From contig CALVET010000012.1 of the NCBI GenBank assembly GCA_944326675.1, positions 1-42,611 on the forward strand: a stretch of DNA of 42,611 nucleotides. Reading direction: 5' to 3'. Source of the stretch: Candidatus Gastranaerophilales bacterium. GTDB lineage: Bacteria; Cyanobacteriota; Vampirovibrionia; Gastranaerophilales; Gastranaerophilaceae. Positions within the stretch are counted from its first letter, which is position 1; each line of letters opens with the position of its first letter. Below, piece after piece: positions 16,274 through 26,100 of the stretch. The notes under the pieces are model-generated. The model did no database searches and was not told where the DNA came from. It saw only the letters and a program-made list of their open reading frames with translations. Made by a program: the position numbers and the translations under genes.

Positions 16274-18028
16274 TTATAAGTTGTACTTATAGTATTTGTT
16301 AAATGTATCTGTTAATTTTTTATGATTAACGATGGCATCTTCTCTACTATTCAGGATAACATATAATTCGCTTAAATTAAACTGTTTTAATAATTTTTCT
16401 TCAGGTTCTTCAATAATATTTTCTAAATTATTCACCATGACTTTTAAAATGTCATAAGTTTTTATGTTAAAAAATGCGTTTACTATATTTTCGTCAAAGT
16501 GTTTATTTTTACCCTCCACTATGATTTCAAGGGCGGATTTAATATCCATTTTATCCCTGTAGTGTCTTTTTGATGTTATTGCGTCAAATACGTCGCAAAC
16601 TGCTAAAATCCTTCCGCCAAGAGGAATTTCTTCACCTTTTAATCCTTTATAATAGCCTGTACCGTCATATTTTTCGTGGTGAGATGAAGCGATTTTAGCT
16701 ACATCTTTAAAGTTTTTAGATATATAAACTTTGCCTAGGATATTATGAGTAAAACGAACGTGTTCTTTAATGTGTTCATATTCATCGGGAGTTAATTTTC
16801 CCTCTTTTTGAAGTACGGAATCCTTGATGCCGATTTTTCCGATATCGTGTAAAAGTCCTGCATTTTTTATGATTTCTTTTTCATTATCTGATAACCCGCA
16901 TTCATCACAAATTAGCCCGGCGTATGCTGTAACTCTTCTTGAATGACCGGAGGTGATTTTATCTCTTGCATCAATTGAAGCTGAAAGAGTATCAATAAAG
17001 CTTGAAAAAAGCATTTTTTGTTCTTCAATTAATTTTTTTTGCTTATTGAACAAATTAGCATTTTCTAGAGCAATTCCTGCTGATGAGCCTATTGCAACCA
17101 ATAAATCTTCGTCTTTTTGAGTAAAATCGCCTTCAAATTTGTTTAAAACTTGAAATACGCCGACAATTTGATGGGATAGATTTCTTATTGGCATGCATAA
17201 AATATTTCTGGTTTTATATCCTGTTTTAAGGTCGATTTCTTTATTAAAATATTCACTTTCATAGGCATTAGATATGTTTACGGTTTCGCCGGTTGTTGCA
17301 ACGTGTCCTGCTAAACCTTTATTTGCGCTAAACCTTATTTCTTGCATTTCAAGACCCAGTGCAACTTTGCTCCATAATTCATTGTGTTCTGTATCTAATA
17401 AAAATACGGTACATCTGTCTGCCCCCAGTGCTTGTTGGATTTGCTGTGCAATTATTGTTAAAAGGCTGTCTATATTTGTTTCAACAGCAATAGTTCTTCC
17501 GACTTGCAAAAGTGCCAAAAGGGCATCATCTTTTATTTCGTTCGGGATAAAAGAAGGAGGCGCAGGGGAAATTGTCTTTTTTTGATATTCGTCATCTATT
17601 TTCTTTTTATAATTAAGAATTGCTTCTTCAAATTTTATGTTATCCGTTTTAATATACAGACTTGCGTTTAAAAGATTTAGCGCGGGTTCTATATTTTTTT
17701 CAAGATATTCTACTAAAGCAAAGCAAAATAGGTTAATTTTTTGTGCTATAGAGCTGTTAGATGAATTTGCAAGATATTTTGCATCATTTAACAGGGTTAA
17801 AGTTTGGAAATATCTGGCGCCTTGTCTATAGTTGTTAATTGCAAGATATGACATTGAAATTGAAACTAAATCAAAAGCTTTTATTGCAATTGAGCATTTA
17901 TGAATTTTGCCCAAATCCGCTTGTTTGAACAGCTTATCTTTACAGATATGATCAAAAAAAGAGTTCAAAAGATACTCTTTCATATCTTGATAATTGATTT
18001 TATCAGAATTATTAAGCGCCTTATTCAT
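16274..18028 (-). CDS. GAF-HD-GYP protein, probable cyclic-di-GMP phosphodiesterase
   Basis: This is a 584-residue soluble protein. Residues 1-140 are a helical, TPR-like sensor region. Residues about 169-325 are a GAF domain (GADRCTVFLLD, NKGLAGHVATTGE). Residues about 340-520 are an HD-GYP phosphodiesterase domain. Metal-binding signatures are complete: GHSRRV at 361-366, the HD pair in LLHDIGKIGI at 394-395, and HHEKYDGTG at 450-458. The name-giving GYP triplet reads GYY (458-460), so the Pro is lost. The triplet does not supply the metal ligands, so hydrolysis of cyclic di-GMP is still likely, but substrate or partner choice may differ. It heads the TPR/comM operon and diverges from polA. 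In a flagellated cell it could help set motility versus attachment; that is inference. Confidence 0.87.
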   Translation of the reverse strand: MNKALNNSDKINYQDMKEYLLNSFFDHICKDKLFKQADLGKIHKCSIAIKAFDLVSISMSYLAINNYRQGARYFQTLTLLNDAKYLANSSNSSIAQKINLFCFALVEYLEKNIEPALNLLNASLYIKTDNIKFEEAILNYKKKIDDEYQKKTISPAPPSFIPNEIKDDALLALLQVGRTIAVETNIDSLLTIIAQQIQQALGADRCTVFLLDTEHNELWSKVALGLEMQEIRFSANKGLAGHVATTGETVNISNAYESEYFNKEIDLKTGYKTRNILCMPIRNLSHQIVGVFQVLNKFEGDFTQKDEDLLVAIGSSAGIALENANLFNKQKKLIEEQKMLFSSFIDTLSASIDARDKITSGHSRRVTAYAGLICDECGLSDNEKEIIKNAGLLHDIGKIGIKDSVLQKEGKLTPDEYEHIKEHVRFTHNILGKVYISKNFKDVAKIASSHHEKYDGTGYYKGLKGEEIPLGGRILAVCDVFDAITSKRHYRDKMDIKSALEIIVEGKNKHFDENIVNAFFNIKTYDILKVMVNNLENIIEEPEEKLLKQFNLSELYVILNSREDAIVNHKKLTDTFNKYYKYNL

Positions 18029-18085
18029 ATTCTATCCCACAAACATTTTAGAATTATTATTCTTGAATGTCAAACACGTAAAACT

Positions 18086-18114
18086 TTTACAAGGGCTGAA
18101 TTTTATTGTAAAAT
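18086..18114 (+). promoter_or_regulatory. Probable polA operon promoter
   Basis: TTTACA (18086-18091), a 17-base spacer and TAAAAT (18109-18114) match five of six consensus bases at each box. Transcription would start near 18121, with GAGGAG of the ribosome binding site almost at the 5' end of the message. Confidence 0.6.
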
Positions 18115-18132
18115 ACTAATTGAGGAGCAGTA

Positions 18133-20754
18133 ATGGAAGATAAAAAGACTTTAATTTTAGTTGACGGGCATGCATTGGCTTTTCGCATGTTTTTTGCGCT
18201 TGAAAGAACGAATATGCAAACAACGGAACATATTCCGACTTGGGCTGTTTACGGGTTTTTTAAGGCAATATTTGATTTGTTATCTGATAAAAAATTAAAT
18301 ATTAAACCAAACTCTATAGCAGTTGCGTTTGATGTTTCAAAAGCGACATTCAGATTGGAAAAATATTCTGAATATAAAGCGAACAGATTGACTATGCCCG
18401 ATACTTTAAGAACTCAACTGGAATTAATTAAAGAAGGTCTTTGCGCTCTTGATATACCGATATATACAAAAGAAGGATATGAAGGTGATGATGTAATAGG
18501 TACAATTGCTCTTCAGGCTCAAAAGAAAGGTCATAAAACTTATATTTTAACAGGCGATAAGGATAGTTTTCAACTTATTGATAATGAAGGTTTAACCACT
18601 GTTTTAATACCTTCTAAGGGTGAAATAATAAAATACAACAAACAAGAAGTTTATGAAAAAATGGAGGTTTATCCATCTCAAATTGTTGATTATAAAGCCT
18701 TATGCGGAGATACTTCTGATAATATCCCAGGGATTAGAGGAATAGGCCCAAAATCAGCTTCCGCACTTTTAAATGAATATAAAACCCTTGATGGAGTTTA
18801 TGAAAATATTGAAAATATAACAAAAAAAGCCCTAAAAGAAAAACTTGTCCAAGGAAAGCAAGACGCATATTTATCGCAGTTTTTGGCAAAAATAGTAACA
18901 GATTTGGATATTGAATTTGATTTTGAGGGTGCTTGTTTAACCACTCCTAATAAAGAGGCTGTTAAGGCATTTTTAACTAAAATGCAGTTTTATTCTTTTG
19001 TTAAAAATATTGATAAATTATTGGCTCCTTTTAATTCTAAAAATTCCTGTGATAATATTGTTCAATTTTTGCCTCTTGAACAAGAGCAGACTCAATTAGG
19101 GTTATTTAATGAAATCGAAGAAAAAAAACAAAAAGAAGTTAAAAAACTAAAAGAAGATGAAGCAAAAAAATATTTAAAAGAAAATAAACCAAGTGAAATC
19201 GGGTTTTTGTCGGATTTTGAAGATAGTGCTTATTGCTATGTCGCATATAAAAATGATGTTGTTTTAAAATTACCGATAAACGAAATAAAAGAAATTCTTG
19301 ATAATTCTGAAATTAAAAAAATCACTTATGATGTCAAAAATATTGATTACGATATTAAAGGCGTAATTTCAGATACTCAACTTTCAAGCTATATTAAAGA
19401 TTCATCAAGAAAACACGATTTAATTACGCAAATTAACGAGTGTCTTAATGTAATACCTGATGAAAAAGATTATTTTCTTTTGGCTTCTTACCTGTTTGAT
19501 TTATATGATTACTATAATAAAACCTTGAATGAAAAAGAATTAAAACTTTTAAATGAGGTTGAGCTTCCCTTGGCTTTTGTATTAAAAGAAATGGAAAAAA
19601 CAGGGGTAAAATTAGATGTTGATTATCTAAAAACAATCGATAATGAAATTATTGTTAAAGTAAAAGACTATGAAGAAAAAATTTATGCTCAGGCAGGAGA
19701 AAAATTTAATATTAATTCTCCAAAACAAGTAGCTGAAATTTTATTTGATAAATTGCAGATAAAACCGAAAAAAAAGGGTAAATCAGGCAATTATTCAACA
19801 AATGCTAAAATTCTTGATGAATTAGCGCTTGAATATAAAATAGCAAGAGATATTTTAGAGCATCGTCAATTAATGAAATTAAAAACAACATATATTGACG
19901 CTTTGCCTAAACTGGTTAAAAAAGACGGTAAAATTCATACTCATTTTAATCAAACGGTTACAACAACAGGAAGATTATCTTCATCTGATCCTAATTTACA
20001 AAATATTCCGATTAAAACCGATTTTTCAAACAGAATTAGAGCTGCTTTTGTTCCGACTGATGATAATTATTTAATTATGAGTGCTGATTATTCACAGGTT
20101 GAATTAAGATTATTGGCTCATTATTCAGGCGATAAAGGGTTAATTAAAGCTTTTTGCGATGAAATGGATGTTCATAAAATTACTGCTTCTAAGATTTTTA
20201 ATGTTTCATTGGATGAAGTAACAAAAGAAATGAGAAGAAAAGCTAAAACGGTTAATTTTGGAATAATCTACGGTCAAACAAGATATGGGTTAGCGCAAAC
20301 TCTTAATATAACTCCTTTTGAAGCGCAAGATTTGATTAATAAATATTTTGCTACTTATCCAAAGATTTCAACCTATATTAATGAAACGCTTGAATGTGCT
20401 CAAGTTAACGGCTGGGTTGAAACACTTTATGGCAGAAAAAGATATTTAGGAGCTGAACTAAATTCAAGAAATGCAAATATTAGAGAATTTGCCGCAAGAG
20501 CTGCAATTAATGCACCTTTGCAAGGTACAAGCGCCGACATTATTAAAATGGCAATGGTGGAATTGGCTGAAAAATTAAAAGGTTTTAAATCTAAAATAAT
20601 TTTACAAATTCATGATGAACTTGTTTTAGATGTTTATAAAGATGAATTGGATGAAGTTAAAAAGCTGACACTTCTTGCCATGGAACAAAATCAACCTTTA
20701 AAAGTTCCTCTTAAAGTTGAAGTAGGTATCGGTAAGACCTGGATGGAAAAGTAA
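18133..20754 (+). CDS. polA: DNA polymerase I
   Basis: This enzyme fills repair gaps and removes RNA primers. It has 873 residues. The N-terminal 5'-3' flap nuclease covers about 1-290 (VDGHALAFRMFFAL, EGDDVIGT, GDKDSFQL). The polymerase domain keeps motif A with Asp652 in DYSQVELRLLA, motif B RRKAKTVNFGIIYG from Arg701, and motif C HDE at 827-829. The middle domain (about 335-500) should be the 3'-5' exonuclease. Its first metal motif DxE is missing (GFLSDFEDSAYCYVAY), so proofreading is probably lost, as in Thermus and Bacillus PolA. GAGGAG precedes the ATG. It leads a run of closely packed genes that continues through priA and a helicase-nuclease pair. Confidence 0.95.
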   Translation: MEDKKTLILVDGHALAFRMFFALERTNMQTTEHIPTWAVYGFFKAIFDLLSDKKLNIKPNSIAVAFDVSKATFRLEKYSEYKANRLTMPDTLRTQLELIKEGLCALDIPIYTKEGYEGDDVIGTIALQAQKKGHKTYILTGDKDSFQLIDNEGLTTVLIPSKGEIIKYNKQEVYEKMEVYPSQIVDYKALCGDTSDNIPGIRGIGPKSASALLNEYKTLDGVYENIENITKKALKEKLVQGKQDAYLSQFLAKIVTDLDIEFDFEGACLTTPNKEAVKAFLTKMQFYSFVKNIDKLLAPFNSKNSCDNIVQFLPLEQEQTQLGLFNEIEEKKQKEVKKLKEDEAKKYLKENKPSEIGFLSDFEDSAYCYVAYKNDVVLKLPINEIKEILDNSEIKKITYDVKNIDYDIKGVISDTQLSSYIKDSSRKHDLITQINECLNVIPDEKDYFLLASYLFDLYDYYNKTLNEKELKLLNEVELPLAFVLKEMEKTGVKLDVDYLKTIDNEIIVKVKDYEEKIYAQAGEKFNINSPKQVAEILFDKLQIKPKKKGKSGNYSTNAKILDELALEYKIARDILEHRQLMKLKTTYIDALPKLVKKDGKIHTHFNQTVTTTGRLSSSDPNLQNIPIKTDFSNRIRAAFVPTDDNYLIMSADYSQVELRLLAHYSGDKGLIKAFCDEMDVHKITASKIFNVSLDEVTKEMRRKAKTVNFGIIYGQTRYGLAQTLNITPFEAQDLINKYFATYPKISTYINETLECAQVNGWVETLYGRKRYLGAELNSRNANIREFAARAAINAPLQGTSADIIKMAMVELAEKLKGFKSKIILQIHDELVLDVYKDELDEVKKLTLLAMEQNQPLKVPLKVEVGIGKTWMEK

Positions 20755-20755
20755 T

Positions 20756-21118
20756 ATGAAAAAAATAATAGTTGTTTTAGCTTTGATATTTTCTTTTAGC
20801 CCTGTTTTTGCAGGTGTGTTAAGTGAATGTTATAAAATATATTCAAAAGATGCTGATAGTTTATTTATGAGTGCTCTAAGCGCAATAAGTTCATCTGATA
20901 AGTATGAAATATCTGAAATTCAAACAAAAAACGGGTATATATTATTTTTAGCAGGTTCAAAATATTATCTTTTAACTTTGACTAAAAGATATCAAAATCA
21001 AACAGAAATAAAAATTCTCCCTCAAAACAGCGATTTTAGCCAAGGAAGCGAAGTTGCAAAAGATTTATTTTTGTTGATTGATAATGAAATTAAGACTCCA
21101 ATGGGGCAAGTTAAGTAA
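20756..21118 (+). CDS. Small exported protein, function unknown
   Basis: This is a 120-residue protein with a clear signal peptide (MKKIIVVLALIFSFSPVFA, cut after VFA). The mature part is about 100 residues of mixed strand and helix with one Cys near its start (GVLSECYKIYSKD). The Cys is not in a lipobox. The start lies one base after the polA stop, and the end overlaps the priA ATG (TAATG). It is therefore inside the replication operon although the protein is exported. No family is recognised. Confidence 0.7.
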   Translation: MKKIIVVLALIFSFSPVFAGVLSECYKIYSKDADSLFMSALSAISSSDKYEISEIQTKNGYILFLAGSKYYLLTLTKRYQNQTEIKILPQNSDFSQGSEVAKDLFLLIDNEIKTPMGQVK

Positions 21119-23142
21119 TGAATTTAAAATATGCTCAGGTTTTGGTTGATATTAATAAATTGGGTACAAAAACATTCAGCTATTTAATTCCTGACGGTTT
21201 AAAGGATGAAATTAAAGTAGGACAGGCTGTTTCAATACCTTTCGGCAGAAGAAAAGAAGAATTAAAAGCTTATGTTGTAGGTTTTACAAATTATCTTGAA
21301 GAAGGAATAAAAGCAAAAGAAATAAGTGAAATTCTGGATAATACTCCATTATTTTCTCTTGAATATTTAAAACTTTTAGAATGGGTTTCAAGCTATTATT
21401 TTTGCGATATTCAGACGGTTTTAAATACGGCACTGCCTCAAAAATTTTTTGAAAAAAATGTCAAAAAATATAGAACACCTAAAATTAAAGATAAAATTTT
21501 TGATACTAAGAAAATAAATTCTGATTATGAATTGTCTGAAGCGCAGAAAAAAGTCTATGACGAAATTAAAAAAGTAAACGCTAAAACCTCGCTTTTATAT
21601 GGAATTACAGGTTCAGGAAAAACTGAAATTTATTTTAAATTAATCGAAGATACAATTAATCAAGGTAAAAATGTAATATTTATGGCGCCTGAAATTGCTC
21701 TTGTATCTCAATTAACCATAAGAACAATAGAGCGCTTTGGTGCTGATTGTGTTGCAATATGGCATAGCTCAATAACTGAAGCGCAAAAATATGAAACTTG
21801 GAAAAAATTAAGAAATAATGAAATTAAAATTCTTTTTGGCGCAAGAAGTGCTGTTTTTGCGCCGATGAAAGATTTAGGGCTTATTATAATTGATGAAGAA
21901 CATGATTCAAGTTATAAGCAAACTATGCCCAATCCGAGATATAACGCTCGTGATGTAGCTAAAAAGCTTTGTGAATTATACGGGGCAAAATTAATCTTGG
22001 GCTCAGCTACGCCATCAATTGAAAGTTATTATGAAGCAATTAATACTAATTCATTATTTACCTTAAAAGAAAGATATAATAATGCGCTTTTACCAAAAGT
22101 TGTTGTGATTGACATGAGAGAAGAAAGAGCGGAAAAAAATTACACTCTTTTTTCAAGAACTTTGCAAAAAAATGTTAAAGAAACAATTGAAAAAGGTGAA
22201 CAAGTTATATTTCTAATTAACCGCAGGGGTTTTGCTTCATACACTCAATGTCTTGAGTGCGGAACGGTACTGGAATGTCCTAAATGCGCAATTCCATTGA
22301 TTTATCACAATCAGACAAATTCTTATAAATGTCATTATTGTAATTATGAAGTTATTAATCCAAAATGTCCGAAATGTAATAGTGAAGCGCTTGAACACTT
22401 TGGTTTGGGCAGCGAAAAAGTTGAGCTTTCAGCAAAAAAAATGTTTCCGGACTATAGGATTGAAAGGCTCGATTCAGACAGCCTAACAAAGAAAAATGAA
22501 CATGTTGAAATATTGAAAAGATTTCAAAAGGGCGAAATTGATATTTTGGTTGGCACTCAAATGATAGCTAAAGGTTTAGATAATAAAAACGTTACTTTAG
22601 TTGGGGTAATTAATGCGGATTTGAGCTTTAATTTACCTGATTATAGAAGCTCTGAACGTGGTTTTTCAATTTTAACCCAAGTTGCAGGACGCTCTGGCAG
22701 GGGTGATAAAGAAGGAAAGGTTATTTTTCAAACTTATAATTCAAACAACATATTCTTAAAAAATGCGCAAGAACAAAATTATGAAGAATTTTATAAAAAT
22801 GAAATTGAATTAAGAGAAATGCTTGACTATCCTCCATATTCTAAGATGATTAGAATAGTTTTATCTTCAAAAGATGATTTTAGAGCTGAAAAATCAGCGC
22901 TGGAAATTGAACTTGCGCTGAGTGAATATATTAAAAAATTATCTCTTGATGAAACCATTTTAATTTTAGGACCTTGCCCTTGTGTAATTAATCGAATTAA
23001 AGAAGAATACAGATATAACATAATAATTAAAAATAAACTTTCTGAAAACGGACACAGAACAATTTTGAGGTTTTTAAAATCAATTAAATTGCCGTCTGAT
23101 ATTAAAATGGTTGTAGATATTGACCCATCTGATATATTATAA
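21118..23142 (+). CDS. priA: Primosomal helicase PriA
   Basis: PriA restarts stalled replication forks by unwinding and loading the replicative helicase. It has 674 residues, slightly shorter than E. coli PriA (732). An N-terminal DNA-binding region covers about 1-125. Helicase motif I GITGSGKT is at 162-169 and motif II DEEH at 259-262. A two-site zinc domain follows, with eight Cys in the pattern CLECG, CPKC, CHYC and CPKC. C-terminal helicase motifs include GTQMIAKGLDNKNVTLVGVI and QVAGRSGRG. All catalytic residues are present. It overlaps the upstream gene by one base, and the helicase gene starts 4 bases after its stop. Confidence 0.95.
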   Translation: MNLKYAQVLVDINKLGTKTFSYLIPDGLKDEIKVGQAVSIPFGRRKEELKAYVVGFTNYLEEGIKAKEISEILDNTPLFSLEYLKLLEWVSSYYFCDIQTVLNTALPQKFFEKNVKKYRTPKIKDKIFDTKKINSDYELSEAQKKVYDEIKKVNAKTSLLYGITGSGKTEIYFKLIEDTINQGKNVIFMAPEIALVSQLTIRTIERFGADCVAIWHSSITEAQKYETWKKLRNNEIKILFGARSAVFAPMKDLGLIIIDEEHDSSYKQTMPNPRYNARDVAKKLCELYGAKLILGSATPSIESYYEAINTNSLFTLKERYNNALLPKVVVIDMREERAEKNYTLFSRTLQKNVKETIEKGEQVIFLINRRGFASYTQCLECGTVLECPKCAIPLIYHNQTNSYKCHYCNYEVINPKCPKCNSEALEHFGLGSEKVELSAKKMFPDYRIERLDSDSLTKKNEHVEILKRFQKGEIDILVGTQMIAKGLDNKNVTLVGVINADLSFNLPDYRSSERGFSILTQVAGRSGRGDKEGKVIFQTYNSNNIFLKNAQEQNYEEFYKNEIELREMLDYPPYSKMIRIVLSSKDDFRAEKSALEIELALSEYIKKLSLDETILILGPCPCVINRIKEEYRYNIIIKNKLSENGHRTILRFLKSIKLPSDIKMVVDIDPSDIL

Positions 23143-23146
23143 AAAT

Positions 23147-26100
23147 ATGATTATAAATTCGCCATTTGGCAGTAACAGAACTGAAATTTTAATCAATGAG
23201 TATTTAAAGCTTTTAAAAGAAGGCGTTAATGCTCAAGAAATTCTTGTTTTATTAAGAAATTCCAAAAAAAAGAAAGATTTTATTGAAGAAGTCAAAAAAA
23301 ATCTGCCTTTGGGAAATATCGGAAACATTAAAATTTTTAGTTTTGAAGGATTAATTTATAATTATATTTTAGATAATTGGGCAATAGTTGAAAATTCAAT
23401 CAAAAGCGATGTAAATAGAAAAATTATTCCTAATCTTTGCGGGCTTGAAGTTAGCCAATATATTTTTAAAGAATGTATTAAAGAGGTTGATTTTACAGGC
23501 TATAATTCTAAAACAAGCTTGTTGCACCAGCTTTTTAGAAGAAATGCTTTAATTAATCTAAATCATTTGTCTGATGAAGAAGTTAAAAAAAGGGCAAAAA
23601 TTTTACAAGAGAGCTATTCAAAAGAAGCTAATTTGGCGATTAATAAATATAAATCAAAATCCATTCAATTAAGAGCTTTTGATTATATAAGGCAGATGAA
23701 TATTTTTGAATTTTTATATAAAAAATTGAAAAATAATTTTAAGTATGTTTTTGTTGATGATGCTGATGAAATAACTCCTGTGGTTTTAGCTTATATAGAA
23801 CATATTAAACCAAGCGTTAAAGAGTTTTTTATTGCTTATGATTCAGATGGTTCATCAAGATTGGGATATTTGGGGGCAATTAATGTTAATTTTGAAGAAT
23901 TTTTATCTCAAAAAGAAATAAAACCAAAAATCGAAGATAAAAAAAATATAGACGCAAAAGAAATTTTAAAATTAGTTAAAAATAATGAAAAAATAGAATT
24001 TGATAATATTAATTTAAAATCATTTTTAAAAAGAAACGAAATGATAGAGGAGGTTTTAAAAGATATTAAAACTCTGATTAATTCTGGTGTAAGACCTTGT
24101 GAAATTGCTTTAATAACGCCTTTATCAGATGAATTTTTAAAAATTTCACTGGAAAAGTCAGGGTTTAAATTTAACTTTTTAACTAAAAATGAAAAATTAA
24201 ATCAAAATAAATTAATTTCATATATTTTGGAGCTTTTAAAAATAATAAATGACAGGAATAATGAAGATATTTCAGCATATATTTTAAAAGGGATTTTTAT
24301 TGAATTATTAAATTTGGATAAAAAAGAATCGGTTAAAATAATTCAAGAATACAAATTTGAAAGGGATTTTAAAGGGTCAAATATTTTTGAATTTATCAAA
24401 AATAAAAATAATGATGAATTTATTAAATTAATTGAAATTTATGAAAAAATCAGATTTGAAAAACTGTCAATTCAGCTTTATGAAATAGTTGCCAATTTTT
24501 TGCCTTTAGATAAAGAATTGTCAAAAGATTACATAAAAATTGCGCAATTATTAAAGCAAATCAATGATTTTGAAGATGTTTTCAAAAATTCCGTTTTAAA
24601 TAACGATTTAATAATTCAATTGGAAAATACGATTATTTCAGAAAACCCTTTATCTGATGATGAAATAGATGAAAATTCAATTGTTGTTTCATCTGCGCAA
24701 AAGATAATCGATTATTCATATAAAACAAAATACCAATTTTTATTGGATGTGAGTAGTGAAAATTGGCTAAGGCAAGACATAGGACCCTTGTATAATGCTT
24801 GGGTTATGCAAAAAACTTGGTCAAAAGACACTTTTGAGCTCGAAGATAATATTGAATTAACTCTTGATAGGACAGCCAGAATATTATATAAGCTCTATTT
24901 ATTAGCTGATAAAACAACTCTGTATCAAAGTTCTTATGATTCATTGGGTCAAGAAAATTTTTCAGGAATAGATAAATATTATAAAACTAATTCTAAAACA
25001 AAAGAAACAACCAAAGTAAAACCGATTATACCAAGAAAAGACCAAGAGGAAGTTTTAAATTATAAAGGCGGTTTAATGTCTGTGAGTGCAACCGCAGGCT
25101 CGGGGAAAACAACAATCATGCTTTTATTGGTGGATAAAATTTTATCGGGAGAAATTTTATCAAATATTGAGCCTAAAAATATTTTTGTTCTAACTTTCAT
25201 GGAATCAGCTGCAAGAAATTTTAGAGAAAGAATAAAAGCAAAATATCCTAATTTATCTGAATTGCCGAATATTTCAACAATCCATGGGCTTGCGCTTAGA
25301 ATTATAAAAGAGAACAATAATTTTTCTCGTCTTGGGCTTGATTATGATTTTGAAATTATAGATGAAATTAAAAGAAGCGCAATTTTAGCTGAAATTACTT
25401 ATTCATTGGGTATAGCTCCTGATAAAACAGATTTATATGATAGTGCAATTTCAGCTTATAAAAATGAATTATCGATTTATGGGGAATTTGATTGTAAAAA
25501 TAAGTTATTTTTAAGTGTGTTTCAAGCTTATCAATCAAAACTAAAAGAGCAAAATTTAATAGACTACGATGATTTGTTGTTGTTGAGTTTAAAGCTTTTA
25601 AAAGAAAACAAGGATGTTTTAGAATATTATCAAGATATTGTTAAAATTATTATTGAAGATGAAGCTCAAGATTCAAGCTTTACTCAGCAAAATTTGATTA
25701 CTCTTTTAGGGGGTAAATATAAAAATATAATACGCTGCGGAGATATTAACCAAGCAATAACTTCAACTTTTACAAATTCAGATGTAGCTGGTTTTAGAGA
25801 GTTTATGAAAAAATCCAAAAATGTTGTTATGGATAGGTGTCAAAGATGTGCAACAGGGGTTTTAGATTGCGCTAATAATACGGTTAAATTTGCGCAAAAA
25901 AATGAAATTGACGCTTTTTCATCTTTGGTGATGAAGCCTGTTGAAGGGGTTAATATTGTTGATAAAAATGCAGTTAAAACAGAAATTTTTGAAGATGAAA
26001 ATCTCGAAAATCAGTTTATTTTAAATGAAATAAAAGAGATTTTAAAAACTGACAAAAATGCAACTATAGGTATTCTTTTAAGAAGTAATTTTGCAATAAA

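Noticed and set aside
23120-23146. TTG start for the two-headed helicase inside priA
   Set aside because: An ATG follows four bases after the priA stop, and the upstream 9 residues are encoded by overlapping priA sequence.
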